The position numbers and the translations under genes were made by a program. 59,976 bases of DNA from Calothrix rhizosoleniae SC01 (GTDB lineage Bacteria; Cyanobacteriota; Cyanobacteriia; Cyanobacteriales; Nostocaceae): contig NZ_FYBH01000158.1 in the NCBI RefSeq assembly GCF_900185595.1, forward strand, positions 1-59,976, given 5' to 3'. The notes under the pieces are model-generated. The model was not told the DNA's origin. It made no database searches and saw nothing but the letters and a program-made list of their open reading frames with translations. Positions 22,219 to 31,335 of this stretch are shown one piece after another. Numbering within the stretch: the stretch's first letter is position 1; every line of letters begins with the position of its first letter.

Positions 22219-23325
22219 ATGACTAATACAAATCCTTCCGATCACGATTCATCCCCATCCAGAAATTTAGGGTTTGATGAATTCATTGCCATTTTTGTCG
22301 CTTTTACCACTATTGGAGCAATTCTATGGTGGTCATTATCTCGACAAACAACTGGCTGGCAATTTAGTAAGTTGCTATCTACCACACCCACACCATCTGT
22401 CTCCCCTACATCATCTATTTCTGATTTACAAGCTTCTTTATTTCCCACTCCCACTCCCACAGTTACTCCCACCATGAGCGGTGAGAGTGGGGACTCAACT
22501 GGAATCGCAGCAGGGGTAGCAGGAATAGCAGCAAGTGTACCTAAAATTATTGGCTCTCGAAATCAGGATACATCCCCATCGGCTGCGGATTTACCCAGAA
22601 TTGATTCATCAGCAATACTCCCAATTCCATTACCAGAGTCATCCCCAACTCCTGAAGCCACAAAAACCCCTGCATCAACTGCAAAAACACCTACGGATAA
22701 AAAATCAACTATTCCCCCTCCAATTGCCTTTACCGATATTCCACCGAACTTTTGGGGAGATAGATTTATCAAAATTCTTTCACAACGTGGTATGGTGGGA
22801 GGTTTTTCTGATTATACTTTTCGACCCAATCAACCTGTTAATCGGGCGCAATTCGCCGCCATGTTAAACAAAGCTGTTGATAAACAAGTTCCGGAAAAAG
22901 CATTAAATTTTAAAGATATCCCTGATGATTTCTGGGGAAAAACTGCCATTCAAAAAGGTATTGGTACGGGATTTTTACGAGGTTACCCAGATCAAGAGTT
23001 TAAGCCAAATCGACAAATTCCTCGGGTAGAAGTTTTGGTTGCTCTTGCTAGTGGGTTAAATCTGCCGATTCCTGACAATCCAGAGTCAGTTCTCAGCATT
23101 TATAAGGATGCCAAAGATATTCCCAAATATGCCATTGGTAAAGTCGCAGCAGCAACAATGAATCAGTTAGTAGTAGTACAGTCTCCTGAAGAGCAACTAC
23201 TTTCACCTAACGAAAAAGCTACTCGTGGAGAAGTAGCAGCTATGATCCATCAAACTTTAGTCAGGATGAAAAGATTAGACTCAATTGAGTCTCCCAATAT
23301 AGTGCGTCCTAAGACGGACTCTTAA
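22219..23325 (+). CDS. SLH-domain envelope protein with single N-terminal membrane anchor
   Basis: A 368-residue protein with a short cytoplasmic N-terminus, one transmembrane helix (about 20-41, FIAIFVAFTTIGAILWWSL), and a long Pro/Thr/Ser-rich linker (55-165) with repeated PTPT and SPTP patterns. Three S-layer homology repeats occupy about 170-360; SLH hallmarks are FTDIPPNFWGDRFI, GMVGGFSDYTFRPNQPVNRAQF and GFLRGYPDQEFKPNRQIPR (each within one repeat). SLH domains bind pyruvylated cell-wall polymers or peptidoglycan, so the protein probably tethers the inner membrane to the wall. The third repeat is degenerate. It starts 112 bases after hom and ends at a strong bidirectional hairpin. Confidence 0.88.
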   Translation: MTNTNPSDHDSSPSRNLGFDEFIAIFVAFTTIGAILWWSLSRQTTGWQFSKLLSTTPTPSVSPTSSISDLQASLFPTPTPTVTPTMSGESGDSTGIAAGVAGIAASVPKIIGSRNQDTSPSAADLPRIDSSAILPIPLPESSPTPEATKTPASTAKTPTDKKSTIPPPIAFTDIPPNFWGDRFIKILSQRGMVGGFSDYTFRPNQPVNRAQFAAMLNKAVDKQVPEKALNFKDIPDDFWGKTAIQKGIGTGFLRGYPDQEFKPNRQIPRVEVLVALASGLNLPIPDNPESVLSIYKDAKDIPKYAIGKVAAATMNQLVVVQSPEEQLLSPNEKATRGEVAAMIHQTLVRMKRLDSIESPNIVRPKTDS

Positions 23326-23335
23326 GGGTTTAACA

Positions 23336-23386
23336 ACATAAAAGTGGTCAAGCTTAGCAGCAAATTATACTTGACCACTTTTATGT
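23336..23386. terminator. Bidirectional terminator hairpin, 17-bp perfect stem
   Basis: CATAAAAGTGGTCAAG (23337-23352) pairs perfectly with CTTGACCACTTTTATG (23370-23385), plus one outer A-T pair, around a 17-base loop. It sits between the convergent SLH and CAAD genes. A/T-rich arms on both strands allow it to serve both. Confidence 0.75.
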
Positions 23387-23464
23387 ATGGTAAAAACAGC
23401 CGTAAATTAGCACTAAAATAAATATATGCCTAAATTACGAATGTTTCCGGATGTTTCCGACAAT

Positions 23465-23893
23465 TTATTTGTCTTGACCCATGACTTGTGATTTTAATGT
23501 AGTAATTTCACTAGTTAGCTCTTTCCTGCTCGCAGCATTGAGCAAATAGCGATAGACAAACCACACAGAATAACCAATACCAATCAACTCAAAGGTTGGA
23601 GCTACTAGGGGAATATCATTTAAAGCACCCAAAACAGCAAGGACAACTTTAACAGCAACTAACGCTCCAATAATTAAACCGACGCTAGTTAAGGGTTGTT
23701 TGTATTTATTAAAAAAGTTTCCCAGATATTCTGGCATTGAGCCTAAAAAGCTAGAAACTAATTCTCCATATTTTAGCCACTGTTCTTGAGATTCCATAGG
23801 CGGCTGAAGCTTAGTAATAGTTCCTGCTTGGTTATTTATCTCTGGTATCTGTGTCTCTGAAGACTTAGTTCCAATGGATTCCGGTTCTTGCAT
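23465..23893 (-). CDS. CAAD-domain (CURT1-like) thylakoid membrane protein
   Basis: A 142-residue membrane protein of the CAAD family: the domain first seen appended to cyanobacterial aminoacyl-tRNA synthetases and homologous to the plant CURT1 proteins that bend thylakoid membranes. A disordered N-terminus (1-35) is followed by an amphipathic helix (40-63, WLKYGELVSSFLGSMPEYLG). Two transmembrane helices follow (about 69-90 and 97-118) with the short turn NDIPLVAPT between them, then a C-terminal helix. No synthetase is attached, so this is the free-standing form that probably acts in thylakoid architecture. The ribosome-binding site is modest. Confidence 0.85.
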   Translation of the reverse strand: MQEPESIGTKSSETQIPEINNQAGTITKLQPPMESQEQWLKYGELVSSFLGSMPEYLGNFFNKYKQPLTSVGLIIGALVAVKVVLAVLGALNDIPLVAPTFELIGIGYSVWFVYRYLLNAASRKELTSEITTLKSQVMGQDK

Positions 23894-24185
23894 TTTTGCC
23901 TTCCGTTAATTCGACAGTTTAGTAAATCTAATCCAGACAGTAACCCCTAGAAGGTTGCTGAAACTGTTTATAGATTAGCGTCTTCGCACAACTGAGCTTG
24001 GGAGGGACCAAGGTTTTATTATGTTATAAACATAATTGCCTTTTCACCCCTAATACATCAACTACAGGGTAGAAGTTATATAGAGGTGATTGCATTCCCA
24101 GTTTATAACTCAATATTTTGTCCCCCACACTACAAATCATGCAAAAATCAGTCCACCTTTCGCTGACAAAAGTCTAAGTGCCGAT

Positions 24186-24230
24186 CTTAATTGATATTAA
24201 AGCTATCTTGAGTAGCGATAGTCAATTAAG
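24186..24230. promoter_or_regulatory. Bulged hairpin upstream of the CAAD gene
   Basis: CTTAATTGA (24186-24194) pairs perfectly with TCAATTAAG (24222-24230), with an inner CTATC/GATAG stem and an 8-base bulge on one side. It lies about 290 bases upstream of the CAAD start codon. A structured leader or binding site is possible; no function can be assigned. Confidence 0.35.
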
Positions 24231-24439
24231 ACACTGCAATAGATAGTAATATGTAATAAAAGTTTTTACCCATTTACCATATACAAACTTGGTAACCCCT
24301 TGGATAATAAGGTTTCAACTGATCACTGAGTAATCAGACCTCTCTAAATATAAAAATTTTCTATATTTTACTCATGAATATATTTGTACAAAGAAAGTCT
24401 GAATCCCCTGACATAATACTCTTGACTGTACTAATCAAG

Positions 24440-24475
24440 TAAAAACAAGCACCATAGTATTGCTAAGATGGTGCT
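24440..24475 (-). terminator. Rho-independent terminator of the pentapeptide-repeat gene
   Basis: Reading the minus strand, AGCACCAT and ATGGTGCT form an 8-bp perfect stem with a 12-base loop, followed by TGTTTTTACTTG. It lies about 43 bases after the stop codon. Confidence 0.7.
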
Positions 24476-24517
24476 GAATAGGTTGATTTAGTTAAGTTGA
24501 AGTCTCATGAATTTGAC

Positions 24518-24976
24518 TTAGTCCCAATCGGGCATATTTATTTGTCCTTTTCCACCAATACCAATACCTGTATGGAAAATTTGTGCATCGGTGATATTCA
24601 TATTCTTCATTGAAGCCTGGTATACATTTGAGTCAAAAATCTTGGCTCGGCTCAAATTAGCTTCATCCATATTAGCTTGCTTGAAATTCACATTGGTTAA
24701 CAATGCTGATGTCAAGTTAGCTTTTTTCAAAATAGCACCTGTTAAGTCAGAGCCTTCTAAATTGGCTTCTGTTAGGTTGGCTCCCTTTAAGTTAGCTCCT
24801 CGCAAATCCGCACCAATTAAGTGGGCTCCACTCAGATCTGCTCCTATTAAGTTACAGTTTCTGCATTCTCCCGTTGATAATAACTGCTTCAGATGTTGTG
24901 GGTTTTCTGCCTTGACTGTACTAGCAAACAAAAGGGGTGTTACTAGTGCTAACGTTGCTAAGATTTTGCGGATCAT
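24518..24976 (-). CDS. Secreted pentapeptide-repeat protein
   Basis: A 152-residue protein with an N-terminal signal peptide (MIRKILATLALVTPLLF, cleavage near VKA-EN at 23) and about 16 pentapeptide repeats of the A(D/N)Lxx type between residues 43 and 130 (LIGADLSGAHLIGADLRGAN and similar), which fold into a right-handed quadrilateral beta helix. A small cysteine pair C38/C41 precedes the repeats. A short Gly-rich tail follows. The function of such periplasmic or lumenal pentapeptide proteins is unknown. GGGGG upstream of the ATG and a clear terminator downstream frame it as a single-gene transcript. Confidence 0.9.
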   Translation of the reverse strand: MIRKILATLALVTPLLFASTVKAENPQHLKQLLSTGECRNCNLIGADLSGAHLIGADLRGANLKGANLTEANLEGSDLTGAILKKANLTSALLTNVNFKQANMDEANLSRAKIFDSNVYQASMKNMNITDAQIFHTGIGIGGKGQINMPDWD

Positions 24977-25335
24977 AACGCATCCCCCTATATCTAATTC
25001 AATTTAATTCCGTCTTATCCTCACAACTTAATTATCTCACTAAAATTCAAGATAATTAAGTACTTTATCGACAATTTATTTGTGATTTGGATCACAATAA
25101 TTGTTTTTTTATCCAAGACTATGGATGTAAGTGCGTATATACATGGGTTTTGAGAAATATGGTGATGGAAAAATATCCCAAAATCAGAGTGTTAAATATT
25201 TTTAAGACTGTCTCTAATTCTCATATTTTCTATACAAAAATTCTGATTTTACATATCATTATTACTGGCTACTCACCAGTAATTTGTCATGATATACTCA
25301 CAATGATTTTGAGATAATCATGAGTTAATTAGTAT
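24977..25335. other. Intergenic region
   Basis: About 360 bp, AT-rich. An open frame at 25087-25317 starts at TTG, has no ribosome-binding site and no recognisable features, so I do not call it. Nothing else seen. Confidence 0.4.
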
Positions 25336-26217
25336 CTACATGATTGGAGATGGCAATTCCAGAAATTCTCGTATATACTGGTTGACTAACTGGGGTTTTT
25401 CTTGCTGTACCCAATGACTGCAATTGCTAATATACTTAATTTGTAGTTGATTCACATAGCTTTGAGTTCCATAGGTGAGTTCTTTCCCCAAAGCAGCATC
25501 ATTCTCTCCCCAAATCATGAGTGTGGGCATATCCAGCTTTTGCCAATTTTTGGTTGATCTCTTTGATTTAAAAATATTCCGATAATAATTTAACATTGCT
25601 GTTAATGCCCCTGGTTGAGCAACAGCTTTTTTGAAGATGCTAATATCTTCTGAGGTAAAAGCAGTTTTATCTATTGCCATACCTTTAAAAACTTTTTCTA
25701 CCATTTTATAATCTGCTGCTTTTATATATAATTCTGGCAGCAAAGGTAATTGAAAAAAGAAAATATACCAACTACGCAATAATTGTCGAAAAGTATTTAA
25801 CCCCTGGCTCAATTTAGTAGGATGGGGAATATTCAGAACAATTAATTTCTCTACCATTTGCGGGTGAGTGTGAGCAAAATTCCAAGCAATCATACCACCC
25901 CAATCATGGGCTACTAAAATGCATTTTTCGTATCCTAATTCTGTAATTATACCCTCCACATCTTTGATGAATTCATCCATCACATAAGCAGATTTTTCTT
26001 GAGGTTTGTCGCTATTATTATAGCCACGCAAATCTACTGCAACTACTTTAAAATATGGAGAAAATTCTGGGATTTGATGTCGCCAGGAATACCAAAATTC
26101 AGGGAACCCATGCAACATTAGCATGAGAGGACCTTCACCCTGAGTAACATAGTGTAATTTTACACCATTGCTATGGATATATTCGTGTTGCCAATTATCT
26201 TGTGTAGAAGTCGCCAT
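25336..26217 (-). CDS. Alpha/beta hydrolase, epoxide hydrolase/haloalkane dehalogenase-like
   Basis: A 293-residue alpha/beta-hydrolase. The oxyanion-hole motif HGFPEFWYSW (36-45), the nucleophile elbow VAHDWGGM with D105 as nucleophile, the acid D240 in WGENDAALG and the catalytic H268 in CSHWVQQEKP are all visible. An aspartate nucleophile with HGFPE is typical of soluble epoxide hydrolases and related dehalogenases. The physiological substrate is unknown. The start codon is preceded directly by a (TTAGTTG)-type tandem repeat (26217-26311), leaving no normal Shine-Dalgarno sequence. Confidence 0.9.
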   Translation of the reverse strand: MATSTQDNWQHEYIHSNGVKLHYVTQGEGPLMLMLHGFPEFWYSWRHQIPEFSPYFKVVAVDLRGYNNSDKPQEKSAYVMDEFIKDVEGIITELGYEKCILVAHDWGGMIAWNFAHTHPQMVEKLIVLNIPHPTKLSQGLNTFRQLLRSWYIFFFQLPLLPELYIKAADYKMVEKVFKGMAIDKTAFTSEDISIFKKAVAQPGALTAMLNYYRNIFKSKRSTKNWQKLDMPTLMIWGENDAALGKELTYGTQSYVNQLQIKYISNCSHWVQQEKPQLVNQYIREFLELPSPIM

Positions 26218-26311
26218 CTGATAGTTGATAGTTGATAGTTGTTAGTTGTTAGTTGTTAGTTGTTAGTTGGTGGTTGTTAGTTGGTGGTTGTTGATTGTTA
26301 GTTGGTGGTTT
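26217..26311. repeat. Heptanucleotide tandem repeat (TAGTTGT/TAGTTGG)n
   Basis: About thirteen 7-base units of the GATAGTT, TTAGTTG and TGGTTGT types run directly into the start codon of the hydrolase gene on the minus strand. The same family recurs at 31242-31298. Confidence 0.9.
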
Positions 26312-26369
26312 ATGGTTAAAACAATATTGTCCTAAATATGCCCATTGCTATATTACAGACATCTTGCTT

Positions 26370-26499
26370 ATACCATTTTGGATTTTAGACTTCGTCGTGA
26401 GCGCTCAGTCGAGCCGTCAAACAATTTTGGATTGTGAAAGAGTTACTAAATAAGCTTTTCTTTCTTTCCATCTGTCGGAGTCATTTTTCAAATTGGCAT
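26370..26499. mobile_element. Miniature inverted-repeat element, ATACCAATT family (copy C, reversed)
   Basis: A 130-bp unit in reverse orientation: on the minus strand it starts ATGCCAATTTGAAAAATGA, continues with a block nearly identical to copy B (ACAGATGGAAAGAAAGAAAA), and ends CCAAAATGGTAT. A GAGCGCTC palindrome lies in the variable middle. Confidence 0.65.
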
Positions 26500-26651
26500 T
26501 AGTTTTTAAACTAGAAATAGTACTGAAATCAAAGAAAACACGTATTTATAGGTACTTCAATTATGAGGAGATTTTGAGCAGTGTAGTTTTATCTTGATTG
26601 AATATTCCCTAGAATCTCAATATACAACCAAAGAGAATCAAGCGATCGCAC

Positions 26652-27815
26652 ATGGGTAAAGTAGAAATTCGTGGTGTTTGGCTTACCAATACGGATAGCT
26701 CAGTACTTAATTCCCCGGAAAATATTGCTGAAGCAATGGAATTTCTCGCTGAGACAGGTTTTAATGTGGTATTTCCTGTGGTGTGGAATCGGGGAGTAAC
26801 CCTATATCCCAGTGCTGTGATGCAGAAAACCTTTGATGTGGAAATTAACTCAATGTACCAGGATCGAGATCCTTTAGGGGAAGTGGTGACACAAGCACGA
26901 AGGGTGGGACTAAAGGTGATTCCTTGGTTTGAATATGGCTTTGCTAGTTCCTATAATTTGCATGGTGGTTTATTGTTACAAAAGAAACCTGAGTGGAAAG
27001 CTTGTGATCGTCAAGGAAATTTACTGAAGAAAAATGGTTTTGAGTGGTTAAATGCTTTAGATTCTCAAGTACAGGATTTCCTGTTAAGTTTAGTATTAGA
27101 AGTTGTTACTAATTACGATGTAGATGGGATACAAGGGGATGATCGCTTTCCAGCATTCCCGAGTGAAGGTGGTTATGACGAAATCACAGTGAAGCGTTAC
27201 CATCAGGAATTTGGTGACAATCCCCCACCTAATCCTCTGGATAAACAATGGTTACAGTGGCGGGCGGATATTTTAACGGAATTTTTAGCACAGCTATATC
27301 AACAGGTAAAAGCAGTAAATCCAAATCTCATTGTATCAGTTGCTCCGAATATTTATGATTGGGGATTTAAGGAATACCTACAGGATTCATTGACGTGGCT
27401 GCAAAGGGGAATTGTAGATATGATCCATCCCCAGATTTATCGTCGAGACTTATTCAGTTATAAATATGTAATTGATCAATTATTAGGCAAACAATTTACA
27501 AATAAAACATTGTCAAGGTTAGCACCAGGAATGTTGATAAAAATTGGCTCTTATAATATTAGTACAGATTATTTAATCAGAGCAATTGAATATAATCGTG
27601 AGCATGGTATTCAAGGAGAAGTATTCTTTTTTTATGAAGGTTTGCGAGCCAATAATAATGCCTTAGCAAAGGTATTGAAAAAAAATATTTATAATTATCC
27701 AGCGACTTTCCCTTCTCTTGTAGAACTTTCTCGCAGCCGGGTTATTCAACAGCAATCAGTTTCTCTTTGGCAACGTTTATGGAGATGGGGAATAAATTTT
27801 TTCAATTTTTCATAG
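26652..27815 (+). CDS. Glycoside hydrolase family 10-like (GHL10) protein
   Basis: A 387-residue (beta/alpha)8-barrel protein of the GHL10/DUF187 type, related to glycoside hydrolases. Family blocks: EIRGVWLTNTDSSVL at the N-terminus, GFNVVFPVVWNRGVTLYPS, the strand ending VIPWFEYGF, NALDSQVQDFLLSLVLEVV, DGIQGDDRFPAFPSEGGYDE (an acidic catalytic-type loop), SVAPNIYDWG and MIHPQIYRRD. No signal peptide is visible, so it may be cytoplasmic or exported by another route. The substrate is unknown; relatives are thought to act on peptidoglycan or polysaccharide. It converges with capA across a short hairpin. The ATG lies just after a GCGATCGC octamer, with no clear Shine-Dalgarno sequence. Confidence 0.85.
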   Translation: MGKVEIRGVWLTNTDSSVLNSPENIAEAMEFLAETGFNVVFPVVWNRGVTLYPSAVMQKTFDVEINSMYQDRDPLGEVVTQARRVGLKVIPWFEYGFASSYNLHGGLLLQKKPEWKACDRQGNLLKKNGFEWLNALDSQVQDFLLSLVLEVVTNYDVDGIQGDDRFPAFPSEGGYDEITVKRYHQEFGDNPPPNPLDKQWLQWRADILTEFLAQLYQQVKAVNPNLIVSVAPNIYDWGFKEYLQDSLTWLQRGIVDMIHPQIYRRDLFSYKYVIDQLLGKQFTNKTLSRLAPGMLIKIGSYNISTDYLIRAIEYNREHGIQGEVFFFYEGLRANNNALAKVLKKNIYNYPATFPSLVELSRSRVIQQQSVSLWQRLWRWGINFFNFS

Positions 27816-27836
27816 ATTGAGTAGTATTAGTCACAA

Positions 27837-27860
27837 ACAGATGAAATCTCAAACATCTGT
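27837..27860. terminator. Small hairpin between convergent GHL10 and capA genes
   Basis: ACAGATG and CATCTGT form a 7-bp stem with a 10-base loop in the 55-bp gap between the two convergent genes. Weak but well placed. Confidence 0.4.
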
Positions 27861-27870
27861 ACAACTTCAC

Positions 27871-29028
27871 TTAATTAATCTCTAAAATTTCCCCTTTTGG
27901 ATTAATTTTAATTGGAGTATTCGGGAAATCTTTTTTAGTCAGGTACCGTACAAGTTTGACAGTGCGATATTTTTTATCTACATATGGAATCCCTTGTTTA
28001 TTCATCATCAAAGGGATAATCTTTGCTGATTCTAAATTCCCCTGAGAGTTAAATTTGGTTTCCAAAATCATTGAATGACCTTTCTTGCCTAAAGTAGATA
28101 AGGTACGGTATCCTAAAAAATTACCTAAAGAATAGGCAATTAATTTTCCTTTATACATTTCCATAGCTCTTGGTACATGGGGGCCATGCCCAATTACTAA
28201 ATCTGCACCTACATCAATCATTCTCCGGGCAAATAAGACAGAATTACCTCGATTTTCCCCATAGAAAAATTCAACTTTATTCCTAGTACGGATGGCATTA
28301 TTCCCTTCTGCCCCAGCGTGCATAGAAATCACAACAATATCAGCCTTTCTTTGAGCTTCTTTAACTAGTAATTCAGCTATTTTTATGTCATGAACAGAAT
28401 TATGAAAATCATAGGGAGAAAAGCCAATTATAGCAATTTTAATTTGATTCTTTTCAATAAAGAGAATTTTATTTTTATGACCTACAACTTTAATACCAAC
28501 GGATTCCAAATTATTTTGAGTATCCTGTAAACCAATATTTCCAAAGTCTAATGTATGATTATTGGCAATATTGAATACATTAAATCCGACTTTCGCCAAC
28601 AAATTTTTATATTGAGGAGGAGAACGAAACGCAAAAATTTGTCCTTTAGTGATATCCTTACTGCTATAACGATAGTTAGTTAGACTACTTTCCAAGTTAC
28701 CAAACAGAACATCAGCTCTTTGAAAATGGGTTCTAATTGAATTGGGAATCAAGCGATCGCTATTTTTTGGTAACCTATAATTAGGGTAGTTTGTGCCCGG
28801 AATCACATCTCCAACCGCTTGGATGATAACTGATTGGGTGACAGACTGTTGATTCTCAGCACCAGGTGTTGGGGATTTACTGACTGAAAATGGAGTTTGA
28901 ATAGTACTAGCTGCATCTGATATCTGCTGTGTACCAAAGTGAGCAAATGCTACTATACTTAAACTTGCAAAAATACAGCTACCGATAGTTGTTATAAATA
29001 GAGAATGCCTTAATTTTACTTTTGCCAC
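27871..29028 (-). CDS. CapA family protein (PGA_cap, metallophosphoesterase-like)
   Basis: A 385-residue exported or membrane-anchored protein with an N-terminal hydrophobic segment (10-30), a Ser/Thr-rich spacer, and a PGA_cap domain. Motifs: AVGDVIPGTNYP, VLFGNLESSLT, FNIANNHTLDFG, VVISMHAGAEGN, DLVIGHGPHVPRAMEMYKGK and YSLGNFLG. These match the metal-binding Asp, Asn and His positions of the calcineurin-like fold. In Bacillus, CapA/PgsA takes part in poly-gamma-glutamate capsule export; in cyanobacteria no ligase genes lie nearby, so a role in another envelope polymer is more likely. The frame starts at GTG 29028, directly before the basic tip of the anchor. Confidence 0.88.
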   Translation of the reverse strand: MAKVKLRHSLFITTIGSCIFASLSIVAFAHFGTQQISDAASTIQTPFSVSKSPTPGAENQQSVTQSVIIQAVGDVIPGTNYPNYRLPKNSDRLIPNSIRTHFQRADVLFGNLESSLTNYRYSSKDITKGQIFAFRSPPQYKNLLAKVGFNVFNIANNHTLDFGNIGLQDTQNNLESVGIKVVGHKNKILFIEKNQIKIAIIGFSPYDFHNSVHDIKIAELLVKEAQRKADIVVISMHAGAEGNNAIRTRNKVEFFYGENRGNSVLFARRMIDVGADLVIGHGPHVPRAMEMYKGKLIAYSLGNFLGYRTLSTLGKKGHSMILETKFNSQGNLESAKIIPLMMNKQGIPYVDKKYRTVKLVRYLTKKDFPNTPIKINPKGEILEIN

Positions 29029-29665
29029 AGTTTTATACGTTTAATTATGGCTTTAATCTAACCAAGGACTTTCTACATATTACAGGGAATATATATGTAA
29101 AATATACTAGATCATCTATCTTTTATGCGTATTATTACTTAAGTGATTTAAATGAGCTAATTAAAGGCAGGGGAGCAGTCAAATACATAATCGTAGTAAA
29201 AGCTACTAATGTCTGATTTGTGAGTTTATCCTTTGTCCAGAACCCTTGACAAGCATCACAATTTGTAAAGTTGCTCAAAATTATGGAAATTCCTCATTTT
29301 ACCTGGGAAACCTCCACGGAAATTGATTTTGATAATAATTAACTAAAAATAAATATCCCTAAAAGTACCCCTAATTAGAACTCACAAGTGCTATAACATC
29401 ATCAGTTTGAGACAGAGGCAAATAAATAGAACAACTGATTAATGATTGATGAATTTTGTTGAGAAAAGCAAATTATCGTCCAAATTCTCAGAACCTTGCG
29501 ATATCAATAAAAATTATGTGTGAAAAATATATCAATCAAGTCGCCTATTGCTGGCTAGGCTTTAAACCCAATTTTTTTGGTAAAGTAGAATTTAATAAGA
29601 CAATTTATGTGAGCAATTTCACTGTAGTTACTGTTGTTCAATTACAAGCTGGTGGGTGACGAGTG
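29029..29665. other. Intergenic region upstream of the coiled-coil gene
   Basis: About 640 bp between divergent genes, AT-rich. A 67-codon frame at 29456-29659 starts at TTG, has no ribosome-binding site and no family resemblance, so it is not called. Confidence 0.4.
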
Positions 29666-31198
29666 ATGAATGAAGCTGAAAACCCAAATAACAAGGCTGT
29701 GAACAAGTCCTTGAATGATCCTAATTCCCTACATTCAGAAGAACAGGCGATTTGCCCCTTTTATTCTGTTATACCCCATCAGAATATGGCAATGCCCCAA
29801 TTATCACCAGCAGCTGAGCCAATAGAAAATGAACCATTAACAATAAATATAGATATAAATAAACCTGAATCAGACTGGGTTGCTGAACCCGATAGTGAAA
29901 AACAAGCACTAATTGATACTGAGTTTCAAAAAATTCTAGATCTAAATCAAGAGTTACGTGCTGATAATGATGATTTATATCATCAGGTGGAGGAGCTCAA
30001 ACAAATTTTGGCTGATACAGAAGAGGCTTTGCAATTACAAAATAAGCGTTCTAGTATCTCAGAATCAATGCTCAGCCAACAAACTCAAGAGCTAAGTGCA
30101 GCCCAAGAACAGATTAAAAACCTGTTTACAGAACTAGACACTACGATACAAAAAGCCCAACGTCACGAAAATCTAACAGAGAGTTACAAGGCACATTTAG
30201 AACTGAGTCAACAACGCCTCGCCCAGTTGGAAAGAGAATGTGCGATCATTCAAGCAAATTACGACGAACAATCTAACCGCCTACTGCAATCAGAAAATGT
30301 TTGTCGGGAATTACGTACAAGATTAATGCGACAGCAGCGTCAAACATTACAATTTAAAGCTGCTTTGGAAAAATGTTTAGATGCACCAGTACCAACAGGG
30401 GATTTCCTAGAGGATATTAGTAGTAAATCTAATGAGTGTGATCACAATAGCAAATTTTCTCAAGTAGCTAATTCAGTATTTTCTCATAAAAACCCCATTC
30501 AACCTTGGTCAGCAGATTCTGAATCTGATACAGATGATTTGCATCACACTTGGGAGGAATTATGTTTATTGTCATCTGATGCGATAGAAGCCACTTTAGA
30601 AGCAGAGGCTAGGGATGCACAACCCTTAAACTGGAAATTTGATCCTACATTACCTTCAATTAGGAATACCCCATCAGAGCAGGAATTGTCTACAGAAGAT
30701 ACGGAAGATGATGAATCTACACCAACTCATCCATGGGATGAAAAATTAGATCGTGCCATCCAAGATTTATTGGCAAATCAAAACTCATCCATTTCATTAG
30801 AGGCGATCGCTCAATCTGAGTCAAATCCACTGCCGAACAATAGTGAGAATGATTCACCTTTTGCAACGGAACCTGAGGGAGAAAGTGTCTCTACATCTAT
30901 GGTAGATAACGAGGAGACAGATAAACCTATTGTACCAATTGTGGAAACAGTAGATAGTGATATCTCCATCGCACCAATTGTGGAAACTATAGCAGCAGTA
31001 GAAACAGAAGATTATTGGTCTGATGTACCCCAAGTTTCACCTTTTGAGGTAATAGAGGCTGCTAAATCTGATAATTCATGGGATGAATACACAGATGAAC
31101 AGAGTTCTCCTTCGCCAGTAATATATCCAGAACGCCCACCTAAAGGCAGAAAATCTTTGGCATCCGTGGAATTACCCAATTTTAGACCAGATAAATAA
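29666..31198 (+). CDS. Large acidic coiled-coil protein, function unknown
   Basis: A 510-residue soluble protein not recognised as a characterised family. The N-terminal 85 residues are low-complexity. A long coiled coil runs from about 85 to 245 (heptad-rich, for example IKNLFTELDTTIQKAQ and RLAQLERECAIIQANY) and ends in LRTRLMRQQRQTLQFKAALEK, a short basic helix of the kind conserved in cyanobacterial proteins of this architecture. The C-terminal half is acidic and probably disordered, with near-repeats of (A/I)PIVET and a Lys/Arg-rich end (RPPKGRKSLASVELPNFR). That final segment may be a docking motif. Filament- or cell-shape-related roles are possible but unproven. The start is ATG 29666 or the overlapping GTG 29663. 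Confidence 0.75.
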   Translation: MNEAENPNNKAVNKSLNDPNSLHSEEQAICPFYSVIPHQNMAMPQLSPAAEPIENEPLTINIDINKPESDWVAEPDSEKQALIDTEFQKILDLNQELRADNDDLYHQVEELKQILADTEEALQLQNKRSSISESMLSQQTQELSAAQEQIKNLFTELDTTIQKAQRHENLTESYKAHLELSQQRLAQLERECAIIQANYDEQSNRLLQSENVCRELRTRLMRQQRQTLQFKAALEKCLDAPVPTGDFLEDISSKSNECDHNSKFSQVANSVFSHKNPIQPWSADSESDTDDLHHTWEELCLLSSDAIEATLEAEARDAQPLNWKFDPTLPSIRNTPSEQELSTEDTEDDESTPTHPWDEKLDRAIQDLLANQNSSISLEAIAQSESNPLPNNSENDSPFATEPEGESVSTSMVDNEETDKPIVPIVETVDSDISIAPIVETIAAVETEDYWSDVPQVSPFEVIEAAKSDNSWDEYTDEQSSPSPVIYPERPPKGRKSLASVELPNFRPDK

Positions 31199-31241
31199 AT
31201 GATTGAGGTATAGCAGTCGCCATTATGTTCAGGACGTTTTT

Positions 31242-31298
31242 CAGTTGTTAGTTGTTAGTTGGTGGTTGGCGGTTGGTGATTGTTAGTTGTTAGTTGGT
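31242..31298. repeat. Heptanucleotide tandem repeat (TTAGTTG/TGGTTGG)n
   Basis: About eight 7-base units of GTTAGTT and GTGGTTG type between the convergent coiled-coil and phosphatase genes; same family as 26217-26311. Confidence 0.85.
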
Positions 31299-31335
31299 CA
31301 ATTAATGCACAAGTACATAACCATGAAAAATTTGA

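Larger units (their letters stand above)
23894..24517. other. Intergenic region with two hairpins
   Basis: About 620 bp between two minus-strand genes. It contains an upstream hairpin (24186-24230) and a terminator (24440-24475), both listed separately, and otherwise AT-rich sequence with no gene. Confidence 0.5.

Noticed and set aside
25087-25317. 76-codon gene upstream of the hydrolase
   Set aside because: TTG start, no ribosome-binding site, composition of translated AT-rich intergenic DNA.
29456-29659. 67-codon gene just before the coiled-coil protein
   Set aside because: Starts at TTG without a Shine-Dalgarno sequence and resembles nothing known; the frame ends 6 bases before the next start by chance.
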